40,807 nucleotides of DNA from Actinomycetota bacterium (GCA_035765775.1 DASTWV010000003.1:1-40807); one strand, 5' to 3'; shown: positions 25,752-34,084, counted from the first letter of the stretch. A program made the numbers and translations. The notes: generated by a model from the sequence alone, not told the origin.

Positions 25752-26630
25752 CTAGCCCGGAGGGGCCTGTCCCCGTAGAGCAGCCACGCCCCGCAGGCCC
25801 ACTGCCGCCGCCCCGATGAGCGGGCCGGCATCGCCCAGCCCGCCCGGCCGGATCACCGTCCCCCGGGAGAACTCCAGAGCCGAGGTCAGGGCGATCTCCG
25901 CCTGGGCGGCGGCGAAGAAGGGGGCGCCGAACCCCAGGGCCACCGATCCGGCCACCACCGCCAGGGGCAGGTCCAGCAGGTTGGCCACCGAGCCCACCGC
26001 CCGGCCAACGAGGCGCCCGCAGCGCTCGATGAGCTCCGGGGGCGCCTCACGGGCCGGGCGCCCGGTCTGCGCCTGGATCGCCAGGCCGGAGACCTCCGCC
26101 TCCAGGCACCCGCGGGCCCCGCAGGCGCAGCTCCGCCCGCCGGGCTCCACGATCACGTGGCCGATGTGCCCGGCGTTGCCCGACCGGCCATCGAGGAGCC
26201 GGCCGTCGAGCACGATCCCGCCCCCCACCCCGGTGGACACCACCATGGCGATGAAATTGGGTTCGCCCGCGGCCGCCCCCACCCAGCCTTCCCCGAGGGC
26301 GAGGGCCTTGGCGTCGTTGTCGACGTAGGTGGGCAGCCCGGTGGCGGCGGCCAGGCGGCTGCGCAAGGGGAAGCCGCGCCAGGCGGGGATGTTGAGCGGC
26401 GAGACCGCCTCGCCCCCAGGCGCCATCGGGCCGCCGCAGCCGACGCCGCAGGCCGTCGCATCGGGGGCGGGCAGCTGCCCGATCAGCTGCAGCAGTCCGG
26501 CGAAGATTGCCTCCGCATTGGCAGCCGCCGGGGTGGGAGCGTGGACCCGGGAGACCAGCACCCCGGCCGGGTCCACCAGGCCGGCCGCCAGTTTGGTCCC
26601 GCCGATGTCGATCGCCAGAACCTGGCCCAT
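25752..26630 (-). CDS. ROK-family sugar kinase (glucokinase-like)
   Basis: 292 residues. N-terminal ATP-binding motif LAIDIGGTKLAAGLVD, sugar-binding YVDNDAKALALGE and STGVGGGIVLDGRLLDG, and the ROK zinc site GHIGHVIVEPGGRSCACGAR with GCLE (one His, three Cys). No helix-turn-helix, so a kinase rather than a ROK repressor. It phosphorylates glucose or a related hexose at the expense of ATP. A carbohydrate ABC importer lies 2.2 kb away on the other strand and could supply substrate; they are not one operon. No strong ribosome-binding site precedes ATG 26630. Confidence 0.9.
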   Translation of the reverse strand: MGQVLAIDIGGTKLAAGLVDPAGVLVSRVHAPTPAAANAEAIFAGLLQLIGQLPAPDATACGVGCGGPMAPGGEAVSPLNIPAWRGFPLRSRLAAATGLPTYVDNDAKALALGEGWVGAAAGEPNFIAMVVSTGVGGGIVLDGRLLDGRSGNAGHIGHVIVEPGGRSCACGARGCLEAEVSGLAIQAQTGRPAREAPPELIERCGRLVGRAVGSVANLLDLPLAVVAGSVALGFGAPFFAAAQAEIALTSALEFSRGTVIRPGGLGDAGPLIGAAAVGLRGVAALRGQAPPG

Positions 26631-26845
26631 GGCCGGCAGTATGGCGGGCCGAACCGTGAGCGACGGCCAGCCCGCGGCGGGTGGGCGTGCCCATTGGTAG
26701 GCGGGCCATTCCCGTGCGGCCGGCGGGCGTGGGCCCCTTGTTGGCGGCGTGGTACAGCCAGTGGATGTACTACTCCTCCAACTAAGCGCTGCGGCTGCCG
26801 CCCCGGCCCCCCGTGCCCGGCCGCGGCTGATGGTCCGAAAACGCC
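26631..26845. other. Intergenic region between ROK and the DHA2 exporter
   Basis: About 215 bases with no supported gene. A 34-codon frame (GTG 26681 to TAA 26785) ends in the aromatic stretch AAWYSQWMYYSSN, but it has no ribosome-binding site and could be a gene tail left by rearrangement. No clear promoter for the minus-strand ROK gene was found. Confidence 0.4.
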
Positions 26846-26899
26846 TTGCCGGATCGGGACCCGCCTGATATTGTTCGATGTATGACGAACATCGAACAA
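26846..26899 (+). promoter_or_regulatory. Promoter and operator over the start codon of the DHA2 exporter
   Basis: TTGCCG (26846-26851) and TATTGT (26869-26874) are 17 bases apart, predicting transcription from about the ATG at 26882. A perfect 11-bp inverted repeat, TTGTTCGATGT (26871-26881) and ACATCGAACAA (26889-26899) with a 7-base spacer, covers the -10, the start site and the first codons. No Shine-Dalgarno is present. A repressor here would block initiation, and the transcript is probably leaderless. Confidence 0.55.
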
Positions 26900-28477
26900 C
26901 GCCCCGGGAGGCCCGCAGGCGACGCCCGGCGGTGGTGGGCGCTCGCCGTGCTCTGCCTGAGCCTCGTGCTGATCGCCCTCGACAATACCGTACTCAACGT
27001 GGCTCTCCCCACCCTGGTGCGGGACCTGCACGCCTCCACCGCGCAGCTGCAGTGGATCGTGGACGGCTACCAGCTGGTCTTCGCCGGCCTGCTGTTCAGT
27101 GCCGGGTCGATGGCCGACCGCCGTGGGCGCAAGGGTGCCCTGCAGATGGGTCTCGTGCTGTTCGGCGCCGGGACCCTGGTCTCGGCGTTCGCCGGCAGCG
27201 CCAACCTCCTCATCGTCACCCGCTCGTTCATGGGCATCGGCGGTGCCCTCATCATGCCGGCGACGCTTTCCATCCTGGGCACCGTCTTCCCCGACCCCGC
27301 CGAGCGCACCAAGGCGATCGCCATCTGGGCGGCCATGGCGGCGGTGGGCATCGCCATCGGCCCCGTGCTGGGCGGCGTCCTTCTGGCGCACTTCAGCTGG
27401 GGCTCGATCTTCCTCATCAACGTCCCGGTGGTGGTCATCGCCCTGGTGGGCGGCGGGCTCCTGCTGCCCAAGTCCAAGGACCCCTCGCCCGGGCGGGCGG
27501 ACCCGGTGGGGTCGCTGCTCTCGGTAGGCACACTCATGAGCCTGATGTACGCCGTCATCGAGGGCCCCAGTCTGGGCTGGACCAGCGGTGACGTCCTGGG
27601 GTCGGCGGTGCTGGGCATCGCCCTGCTGCTCGCCTTCCTGTCCTGGGAGTCGCACTCGGATCACCCGATGCTGGACCTGCGCCTGTTCCAGGACCGCCGG
27701 TTCTCGGTGGGGGCGCTCAGCCTGACGCTGCTGTACTTCTCGGCCCTCGGCACTTACTTCCTCTACACCCAGCACCTGCAGTTCGTCATGGGGTACTCGG
27801 CGCTGCGGGCCGGGGTGTACACGGTGCCGTTCGCCGTCGTGCTGGTGTTGGTGTCGCTGCAGACACCCCGGGCGCTGCGCCGCTACGGCACCGGCCGGGT
27901 TGCGGGGACCGGGCTCCTGGTGCTGGCCGCCGCCCTCCTGGTGCGGGCCACCGCCAACGCCGACACCACCTACGGGCTCCTGCTGGTCTCGCTGGTCATC
28001 ACCGCCGTCGGGGTCGGGTGCACCATCGCCCCCTCCACTGCCTCGATCATGAGCTCGCTGGCGCAGGCACAGGCGGGGGTGGGCTCGGCGATGAACGACG
28101 CCGCCCGGCAGGTGGGCGCCGCCGCCGGCGTGGCCGTGCTGGGCAGCGTCTGGGCCTCGAGCTATGAGCACGCCCTGGCGGCGCCCCGGCTCCACGCCGC
28201 CATCCCGGCCGCCGCGGTACAGGCGAGCCGGACGTCGGTGGGGGCAGCCCTGGCGGCAGCCAGGTCGCTACCCGCCAACCGGGCGGCGGGCCTGGTGGAA
28301 GGGGTGAAGGGCGCCTTTGTCCACGGCTCGAACGTGGCCTGCGTGGTGGCGGCCGGGGTGGCGTTGGTGGGCGCGGTGTTGGCGGTCCGGGCGCTGCCCA
28401 GGTCCCCCCGGGAGCGGATCGCCCGAACCGCCGACGTCGAGATTCAGGTCCTCGACCTCACCGAAGAGCTGCTCTAG
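26882..28477 (+). CDS. DHA2-family (14-TM) major facilitator exporter
   Basis: 531 residues from ATG 26882 (MTNIEQRPG). Fourteen predicted TM helices and the DHA2 signatures: LDNTVLNVALPTL in TM1, the motif A loop SMADRRGRKGAL, and motif C GIAIGPVLGGVLL in TM5. Close in type to EmrB/QacA-like proton antiporters that expel drugs, dyes or antibiotics. The start lies within an inverted repeat and has no ribosome-binding site, pointing to leaderless translation under a repressor. No TetR/MarR gene is adjacent on this side; the regulator may be elsewhere. The stop codon shares CTAG with the converging 73-residue gene. Confidence 0.93.
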   Translation: MTNIEQRPGRPAGDARRWWALAVLCLSLVLIALDNTVLNVALPTLVRDLHASTAQLQWIVDGYQLVFAGLLFSAGSMADRRGRKGALQMGLVLFGAGTLVSAFAGSANLLIVTRSFMGIGGALIMPATLSILGTVFPDPAERTKAIAIWAAMAAVGIAIGPVLGGVLLAHFSWGSIFLINVPVVVIALVGGGLLLPKSKDPSPGRADPVGSLLSVGTLMSLMYAVIEGPSLGWTSGDVLGSAVLGIALLLAFLSWESHSDHPMLDLRLFQDRRFSVGALSLTLLYFSALGTYFLYTQHLQFVMGYSALRAGVYTVPFAVVLVLVSLQTPRALRRYGTGRVAGTGLLVLAAALLVRATANADTTYGLLLVSLVITAVGVGCTIAPSTASIMSSLAQAQAGVGSAMNDAARQVGAAAGVAVLGSVWASSYEHALAAPRLHAAIPAAAVQASRTSVGAALAAARSLPANRAAGLVEGVKGAFVHGSNVACVVAAGVALVGAVLAVRALPRSPRERIARTADVEIQVLDLTEELL

Positions 28478-28695
28478 CTCTCGGACTCCTCGGTCGCCGT
28501 CGGGTCCGCTGCCCGGTGATGGGGCAGGTCGCTCTCTGAAACGGAGAGCGGGATCGACCCGAGTGCGGATGTTTCCGAAGTGGGCTCCGAGCCCGCCTGG
28601 ACCTTGGGGTAGTCCGCCGACACGGCCGGTGCTGTCGGCTGGCTCTCCTCGGTCGAGGTGTCCGTCGAGAACAGGTCTTCCAGGCTGCTGGCCAT
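28474..28695 (-). CDS. Small acidic Ser/Thr-rich protein, 73 residues
   Basis: Family not recognised. MASSLEDLFSTDTSTEESQ opens a low-complexity, acidic, Cys-free protein ending PTATEESES, probably disordered. The gene looks real: a near-ideal AAAGGAGGTG ribosome-binding site stands just before ATG 28695, much stronger than most in this window. Its TAG and the TAG of the converging exporter share the four bases CTAG. Possibilities are a regulatory micro-protein or a precursor peptide, but no modifying enzyme is nearby and there is no leader/core boundary that I can see. Confidence 0.6.
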   Translation of the reverse strand: MASSLEDLFSTDTSTEESQPTAPAVSADYPKVQAGSEPTSETSALGSIPLSVSESDLPHHRAADPTATEESES

Positions 28696-28815
28696 GGTGC
28701 ACCTCCTTTCGGTGTGAGCGCCTTCTCTGCCTGCCTACCCCGCCCGGCGGGGTCCCCAAACCCCTTCTCACCCGACTCTGATTCGCCCACGCCTTGCATG
28801 GGTATGCGCTGTGAG

Positions 28816-28843
28816 CCGGAACCAGGGGACCGGAACCAGGGGA
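28816..28843 (+). repeat. 14-bp exact tandem duplication in the ABC importer leader
   Basis: CCGGAACCAGGGGA occurs twice head to tail, ending just before the ACGGAGGG ribosome-binding site of the binding-protein gene. GCAT-GGGT-ATGC (28796-28807) lies just upstream. Either could be an operator; a replication-slippage duplication is the simpler reading. Confidence 0.6.
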
Positions 28844-28856
28844 ACGGAGGGCACCG

Positions 28857-30137
28857 ATGAGCAGAGGGCGCTGGGGAGCGTTTGGCGGCGTGGCAGTCAC
28901 GATTGTGCTGGTCGCCACCGCGTGCGGAAAGTCCACCACCAAGGGATCCGGGGGCGCCACCACCGGCTCCTCCGCCGGCACCACCACCATCGAGTTCGCC
29001 GAGTCCGGCCTGGGCACCGAGGGCCAGCAGACCCAGGCGGCCATCAACGCCTTCCAGCAGGCCAACCCGAACATCAAGGTGAAGATCGACGCCCTGTCGT
29101 CGGATTCGACGCAGTACCTCACGCAGCTCGAGCAGTCCTTCGTCGCCGGCTCCTCGACCCCCGACGTCTTCGAGTCCGACGTCACCTACCCGGCGAAGTT
29201 TGCCCAGGCAGGCTGGGCCATGGCGCTGGACAGCTTGAACCCGGACATGAGCCAGTACTTCCCTGCCGAGGTGGCCGCCGGGACGTTCAACAACAAGCAC
29301 TACGCCATCCCGTGGTTCGACAACCCCGAAGGCCTCTACTACCGCACCGACCTGGTCTCCACGCCGCCCACCACACCCGAGCAGGTGGTCGCCGACGCCC
29401 AGGCGGCGGTCAAGGCCAACCCGTCCCTGAAGGAAGGCCTCGCCTTTGAAGGAGCCAAATACGAGGGGGCCATCACCGCATTCCTCACCGTGGACTCCGC
29501 CTTCGGTGGCAAGCTCGACCCGCAGAACCTGAACACGCCGGGCAACCTCGCCGCCCTGCAGTTCCTGCACGACGCCATCTACACCACCAAGATCGCCCCC
29601 ACCGCGGTCACCGGCTGGCAGGAGGGCCAGGTGCAGACCGAGTTCACCTCGGGCAACGCTGCCTTCTCCATCAACTACCCCTTCGTCGAGTCCCTGGCCA
29701 CCACCCCGCCGGTCATGAACCACGTGGGCTACATCCCCTTCCCCGCCGGGCCGGGCGGCACGCCGGGCGCAGCCCTGGGCGGCGAGATGCTGGGCATCAA
29801 CTCCAAGACCAAGAACGCCGCTGCGGCGTGGAAGCTGGTGCAGTACCTGACCACCCCGGCGGTGGAGATCGCCCGGGCCAAGGCAACCGGTGACCCGCCG
29901 TCGCTGCCCTCGGCCTACACCTCCGACCTCTACTCGGCGGCCCCTTACTTCCAGCAGGTCAAGACGCTCAACGACAACGCCCAACCCCGGCCGGTGAGCC
30001 CCAACTACCTGCAGATCTCCACCGATCTGCAGACCATGTTCTCGGCGGTGTTCGCCAACACCAAGCAGCCCGCCGATGCGCTGAAGGCCGCCGCCACAAG
30101 CGTCAAGAACGACGCCAACGCAACCCCCGGCCAATAG
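28857..30137 (+). CDS. Carbohydrate ABC importer, substrate-binding lipoprotein
   Basis: 426 residues. Signal peptide with lipobox VATAC, Cys23, then a Gly/Thr/Ser linker and a family-1 extracellular binding protein (IEFAESGLGTEGQQTQAAINAFQQANPNIKVKI, then DVFESDVTYPAKFAQAGWAMAL and HYAIPWFDNPEGLYYRTDL). Resemblance is to LpqY/ThuE-type binding proteins for trehalose, maltose or related disaccharides, but the sugar cannot be assigned. Start ATG 28857 follows GGAGGG. First of four consecutive genes forming a complete importer. Confidence 0.92.
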   Translation: MSRGRWGAFGGVAVTIVLVATACGKSTTKGSGGATTGSSAGTTTIEFAESGLGTEGQQTQAAINAFQQANPNIKVKIDALSSDSTQYLTQLEQSFVAGSSTPDVFESDVTYPAKFAQAGWAMALDSLNPDMSQYFPAEVAAGTFNNKHYAIPWFDNPEGLYYRTDLVSTPPTTPEQVVADAQAAVKANPSLKEGLAFEGAKYEGAITAFLTVDSAFGGKLDPQNLNTPGNLAALQFLHDAIYTTKIAPTAVTGWQEGQVQTEFTSGNAAFSINYPFVESLATTPPVMNHVGYIPFPAGPGGTPGAALGGEMLGINSKTKNAAAAWKLVQYLTTPAVEIARAKATGDPPSLPSAYTSDLYSAAPYFQQVKTLNDNAQPRPVSPNYLQISTDLQTMFSAVFANTKQPADALKAAATSVKNDANATPGQ

Positions 30138-30143
30138 CGGCAC

Positions 30144-31091
30144 ATGAGCGTTCCCGCGGCCGCTGCGCCCCGCCGGGGCGGCCTGCGGTGGCGCACCCCC
30201 CACGACCGCCGGCTGACCCAGGACCGGCGGCTGGGGTACCTGCTGGTGGCGCCGGTGATCGTCCTGCTGCTGGCGATCACCGCCTACCCGCTGGTCTACA
30301 ACCTGTGGAACTCGTTCCGCTTCGTCAACCTCAGCTATGCCGGGCTGCCCCAGCACTTCGTGGGGCTGTCCAACTACCACAAGATGGTGGCCTCGCCCGA
30401 GTGGCAGGCGGCGCTGGAGCGCACCCTGGGTTTCACTGTCATCACGGTGGCGGCCGACCTGGCCCTCGCCCTCGGGCTGGCCCTCATGCTGCACCGCAAG
30501 TTTCGGGGGCGGGGGCTGCTCCGAGCCGCAGTCCTGGTGCCCTGGGCGGTCCCGACGGTGGTCTCGGCCACCCTGTGGAAGACCATGTTCGACCCCCGGG
30601 CGGGCTTCGTCGACTACATCCTCGGCGGGCTGCACCATTCGTGGTCCACCATCACCTGGGTCAACGGCAGCACCCTGCGGTCCTGGGTGGCGATCTTCGT
30701 CGCCGACTCGTGGAAGAACATCCCCTTCGTCGCCCTGATCCTGCTGGCCGGCCTCCAGCTGATCCCTTCTGACGTCTACGAGGCCGCCCGGATGGACGGA
30801 GCTTCGTCCTGGCAGTCGTTCCGGCGCATCACGCTGCCGCTGCTGAAGCCGGCGATCGTGGTCGCCGCCATCTTCCGCACCCTGCAGGCGTTCTTCGTCT
30901 TCGACGTCATCTACATCCTGACCGGGGGCGGGCCCGGGACCTCGACCGAGACCCTGTCGTTCCTCAACTTCCAGACCTTCATCAACAACACCGACTTCGG
31001 CTACGGCGGGGCGATCTCGGTCCTCCTGGTGGTGATGGCCCTGGTGATGGCCGCGGGCTACGTGCGCTTCCTGCGGCCGGAGACCGCGTGA
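30144..31091 (+). CDS. Carbohydrate ABC importer permease 1 (MalF/SugA-type)
   Basis: 315 residues with six TM helices and the cytoplasmic EAA loop EAARMDGASSWQSFRRITLPLLKP that docks on the ATPase. It begins 6 bases after the binding-protein stop and overlaps the next permease at its stop codon. The basic N-terminus (RRGGLRWRTPHDRRLTQDRR) is typical of MalF-like subunits of this family. Confidence 0.93.
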   Translation: MSVPAAAAPRRGGLRWRTPHDRRLTQDRRLGYLLVAPVIVLLLAITAYPLVYNLWNSFRFVNLSYAGLPQHFVGLSNYHKMVASPEWQAALERTLGFTVITVAADLALALGLALMLHRKFRGRGLLRAAVLVPWAVPTVVSATLWKTMFDPRAGFVDYILGGLHHSWSTITWVNGSTLRSWVAIFVADSWKNIPFVALILLAGLQLIPSDVYEAARMDGASSWQSFRRITLPLLKPAIVVAAIFRTLQAFFVFDVIYILTGGGPGTSTETLSFLNFQTFINNTDFGYGGAISVLLVVMALVMAAGYVRFLRPETA

Positions 31092-31924
31092 TGCGCGGGC
31101 TGCGCCGGGCGTCGTTCTCCCTCGGCGTGCTGGCGACCGTCCTCATCGCCCTGTTCCCGTTCTACTGGATCCTGCGGACGTCGCTGGAGTCAGACGCCGA
31201 GTCCGCCCAGGGGGTCGGCGGCAAGATCGGCCTCCTCCCGCCCCACCTGGGCTTCGCCGCCTACCGGACCGACTTCGTGGGCCAACACTTCCTCACGCCC
31301 CTGATCAACTCGGCGGTGATCTCGCTGGCCACCACGCTGGTGACGGTGATCGTGGCCGCCCTGGCGGGCTACGCCCTCGCCCGGCTGCACATCCGGGGCG
31401 CCGGGGCCATCCTCGGCTTCATCCTGCTGGCCGGCTTCTTCCCGATCCTGGCGATGATCGGCCCCCTGTTCCTGCTGTTCAAGGACCTGGGCATGCTGGA
31501 CAACGTCTACCCGCTGATCGTCACGTACCTGGTCTACACGCTGCCGATCTCCACCTGGCTGCTGAAGAACTTCTTCGAGCAGATCCCCATCGAGCTGGAG
31601 GAGGCCGCCCTGGTGGACGGCGCCAGCCGCCTGCAGACGCTCCGCCGGGTGGTGATGCCGGTCGCCCTCCCCGGAGTCTTCACCGCCGCCATCCTGGCGT
31701 TCATCCTGGCGTGGAACGACTTCACCTTCGCAGTGTCGTTCCTGCGCAGCAGCGCCCACTTCACCGCCCCGTTGGCCATCGTCAACTTCGGCCAGAGCCA
31801 GTTCCAGGTGTTCTACAACCGCATCGACGCCGCCGTGGTGATCATCGCGATCCCCATCGCCCTGCTGGTACTGATGGCGCAGCGCCGGATCGTCTCCGGG
31901 CTGACCGCGGGGTCCTTCCGGTGA
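31088..31924 (+). CDS. Carbohydrate ABC importer permease 2 (MalG/SugB-type)
   Basis: 278 residues, six TM helices, EAA loop EEAALVDGASRLQTLRRVVMPVALPG. Start GTG 31088 or ATG 31091 overlaps the TGA of permease 1. It pairs with permease 1 to form the membrane channel. The ATPase gene follows after 22 bases. Confidence 0.93.
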   Translation: MMRGLRRASFSLGVLATVLIALFPFYWILRTSLESDAESAQGVGGKIGLLPPHLGFAAYRTDFVGQHFLTPLINSAVISLATTLVTVIVAALAGYALARLHIRGAGAILGFILLAGFFPILAMIGPLFLLFKDLGMLDNVYPLIVTYLVYTLPISTWLLKNFFEQIPIELEEAALVDGASRLQTLRRVVMPVALPGVFTAAILAFILAWNDFTFAVSFLRSSAHFTAPLAIVNFGQSQFQVFYNRIDAAVVIIAIPIALLVLMAQRRIVSGLTAGSFR

Positions 31925-31946
31925 GCACGCTCGAGAGGGGGTCCCC

Positions 31947-33149
31947 ATGGCGACGGTGACGCTGGAGCAGGTGTCGAAGGTGTACCCCAACGGCGCCAAG
32001 GCGGTGTCCGAGCTCAACCTCCAGGTGGCCGACGGCGAGTTCGTCGTCCTGGTCGGCCCCTCCGGCTGCGGCAAGACCACGGCGCTGCGCATGGTGGCGG
32101 GTCTGGAGGACATCACCGCCGGCGAGATCCGTATCGGGGAACGCGTCGTGAACGACCTGTCTCCCCAGCAGCGCGACATCGCCATGGTGTTCCAGAACTA
32201 CGCCCTCTACCCGCACATGACGGTGGCGGAGAACATCGGCTTCTCCCTCCGCCTGCACCGCATGCCGAAGGCCGAGGTCCAGGCCAAGGTGGCGGAGGCC
32301 GCAGAGATCCTGGGGCTCACCGAGCACCTGAAGCGCAAGCCTGCCCAGCTCTCCGGGGGCCAGCGCCAGCGGGTGGCGATGGGCCGGGCCATCGTGCGCC
32401 AGCCTTCGGTGTTCCTCATGGACGAGCCCCTGTCCAACCTGGATGCCAAGCTGCGGGTCCAGATGCGGGCCGAGGTCGCCCGCCTGCAGCGCCGCCTGGC
32501 CGTGTCCACCCTCTACGTCACCCACGACCAGACCGAGGCCATGACGATGGGCGACCGGGTGGCCGTGATGCGCGAGGGACTCCTGCAGCAGCTGGGCACC
32601 CCGCACGAGATCTACACCTCCCCGGCGAACCTGTTCGTGGCCGGCTTCATCGGATCGCCGGCCATGAACGTCTACCGGGCGCGGCTGGGCGAGGACGGCC
32701 AGGAACTGCGCCTGGGCAGCCAAACGTTGATGTTGCCGGAGAACGTGGCTGCCGACGAGGGCCTCGCTGCCTTCCGCAACAAGCCCCTCGTGGTGGGCAT
32801 CCGGCCCGAGGACCTGCCCGATGCGGCGCTCGCATCCACCCCGCCCGGCTCCCAGACCCTGCACGCTGAGGTGGAACTGGTCGAGGAGCTGGGCTCGGAG
32901 CGCTACATCCACTTCCGCATCGACGCCGACCGGGTGGCGGTCCACGCCGAGGTCGCCGCCGGGAGCGAGGAGGAGGCCGCCCTCACCTCGGGCGAGATCG
33001 GTGCGGCCGCTACGACGGTGGGCGTCGCCCGGGTGGCGCCCACCAGCCGGATCCAGGCGGGCCAGCAGGCGACGTTCGCCGTGGACACCGGGCGTCTCTA
33101 CCTTTTCGAGGAGGGGACGGGCGCCGCCCTGCGGGGGCCGGCCGACTAA
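31947..33149 (+). CDS. MsmK/UgpC-type ABC importer ATPase
   Basis: 400 residues. Walker A GPSGCGKTT, Q-loop MVFQNYALYPHMTV, signature LSGGQRQRVAMGRA, Walker B VFLMDEPLSNLDAKLR and switch His in YVTHDQTEAMTMGD. The C-terminal regulatory TOBE/OB region (about 240-400) is present. It powers uptake by the two permeases just upstream; ATPases of this type can sometimes serve several importers. GAGAGGGGG precedes ATG 31947. Last gene of the importer operon. Confidence 0.95.
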   Translation: MATVTLEQVSKVYPNGAKAVSELNLQVADGEFVVLVGPSGCGKTTALRMVAGLEDITAGEIRIGERVVNDLSPQQRDIAMVFQNYALYPHMTVAENIGFSLRLHRMPKAEVQAKVAEAAEILGLTEHLKRKPAQLSGGQRQRVAMGRAIVRQPSVFLMDEPLSNLDAKLRVQMRAEVARLQRRLAVSTLYVTHDQTEAMTMGDRVAVMREGLLQQLGTPHEIYTSPANLFVAGFIGSPAMNVYRARLGEDGQELRLGSQTLMLPENVAADEGLAAFRNKPLVVGIRPEDLPDAALASTPPGSQTLHAEVELVEELGSERYIHFRIDADRVAVHAEVAAGSEEEAALTSGEIGAAATTVGVARVAPTSRIQAGQQATFAVDTGRLYLFEEGTGAALRGPAD

Positions 33150-33158
33150 CCGCCGAAG

Positions 33159-33209
33159 GCTGGGAAGGCCACCATCCCGGCTGACCATCTGATCGCGAAA
33201 AGCATCGCG
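33159..33209 (+). terminator. Paired hairpins after the ABC importer operon
   Basis: GCTGGGA (33159-33165) pairs with TCCCGGC (33175-33181) through one G-T wobble; CGCGA (33194-33198) pairs with TCGCG (33205-33209) and GGTTCTCC follows. Together they probably end the importer transcript, although neither has a clean T-run. Confidence 0.4.
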
Positions 33210-33249
33210 GGTTCTCCCCTGCTCGGCATGCCTGCCCAAACCCCGGATC

Positions 33250-33278
33250 TTGACTTTTCTTCCGAGCACATGAATACT
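33250..33278 (+). promoter_or_regulatory. Promoter of the type VII-like locus
   Basis: TTGACT (33250-33255) and AATACT (33273-33278) are separated by exactly 17 bases, among the best sigma70-type matches in the window. A strong AAGGAGGG ribosome-binding site follows at about 33285. Confidence 0.6.
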
Positions 33279-33298
33279 CCTGGCAAGGAGGGAATTCG

Positions 33299-33451
33299 AT
33301 GGTCACTACTCGTATGCGTGTGTTTCTTGGCGGGAGCCGGCGGCCTGCGCCAGGCCTGGGTGCAGGAGCCGGCCCTTCCGTGAGTTTTCTGAGTTTGTCG
33401 AGTTCAAAGCCGCCGGGTGGTGCCGGCAGGAGGGAGTGGTCATGCCTGTGA
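33299..33451 (+). CDS. Short leader ORF of the type VII-like locus, 50 residues
   Basis: ATG 33299 follows AAGGAGGGAATTCG, an ideal ribosome-binding site behind a good promoter, so translation is likely. The peptide (MVTTRMRVFLGGSRRPAPGL, then Gly/Ala/Ser-rich, ending GRREWSCL) is basic, with no recognised domain. Its TGA at 33449 lies 10 bases inside the next gene (ATG 33442), so translation could feed into it. It may be a coupling leader peptide, an attenuator or a genuine small protein. Confidence 0.4.
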   Translation: MVTTRMRVFLGGSRRPAPGLGAGAGPSVSFLSLSSSKPPGGAGRREWSCL

Positions 33452-34029
33452 TCCGGGTGAACCCCGACAGCATCCGCCAGTACGCCGCCGCCGCCCAGGG
33501 CCAGTTCGACGCCGTGCGCAGCGAGCTGGTGGGGCTGGTGGACGACGCCGTCGGGGTGCGCTACTTCGGCCCCAACGCCGTCGACTTCAAGAGCCACTGC
33601 GGCCAGATGGCGGCCGATTTCAGCCTCCGCCTGGGGCAGGACCTGGGCCACATCGCTGACGCCGTGCGGGCCGCCACCTCGGCGGTCTCCGCATCGCTCG
33701 GCGGGGCGCCGATCTCGATCGCGGTCAACGGGGCCGCCTTGCCGGTGCCACCGGTGCCACGCGGCGACGGGTCGGTGGAGATCGACCCCACCGGGCTGGA
33801 AGCCCTGAAGCCGGTGGTGACCCGGCACATCTCGGCGATCGTGGACCAGATCTCCGCCCACCTGCGCACCCTGCAGGGCACCGATTGGGAGGGCCAGGCC
33901 AAGCAGAGCGCGGTCTCGGCGGTGAGCGGGTTCACCAGCGCGGCGCAGAGCCGGGCGAACGAGGCCCAGACCTCGATCACCTCCTACATCGACGCCCAGA
34001 TCAGCGACGTCATGGCGCGGGACCGCTGA
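33442..34029 (+). CDS. Tandem WXG100-like protein
   Basis: 195 residues from ATG 33442 (GGAGGGAG upstream; GTG 33436 also possible), helical throughout. The first half looks like a WXG100 helical hairpin with YFGPNAVDF (about 41-49) in the turn where WxGPNA is usual. The second half has a true WEG at about 149-151 (GTDWEGQAKQ). A Gly/Pro loop with SIAVNGAALPVPPVPRGDG joins the halves. WXG100 proteins are normally about 100 residues and form dimers, so this may be an intramolecular dimer. It lies directly upstream of an EssC-like ATPase, which makes it a probable type VII substrate or component. Confidence 0.72.
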   Translation: MPVIRVNPDSIRQYAAAAQGQFDAVRSELVGLVDDAVGVRYFGPNAVDFKSHCGQMAADFSLRLGQDLGHIADAVRAATSAVSASLGGAPISIAVNGAALPVPPVPRGDGSVEIDPTGLEALKPVVTRHISAIVDQISAHLRTLQGTDWEGQAKQSAVSAVSGFTSAAQSRANEAQTSITSYIDAQISDVMARDR

Positions 34030-34060
34030 CCGCCCGACCGCTGACCGCCCGACCGCTGGC
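34021..34060 (+). repeat. 15-bp tandem repeat across the stop codon of the WXG100-like gene
   Basis: GACCGCTGACCGCCC is repeated exactly at 34021-34035 and 34036-34050, with a partial third copy (GACCGCTGGC) to 34060. Each full unit contains the in-frame TGA, so slippage would leave the protein end unchanged. It separates the WXG100-like gene from the ATPase gene. Confidence 0.75.
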
Positions 34061-34084
34061 GGCTGAACCTGCGGCGGTGAGGCG

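Noticed and set aside
26681-26785. 34-codon frame ending AAWYSQWMYYSSN
   Set aside because: No ribosome-binding site, no promoter and no recognised family; possibly a decayed gene tail, so noted only in the intergenic entry.
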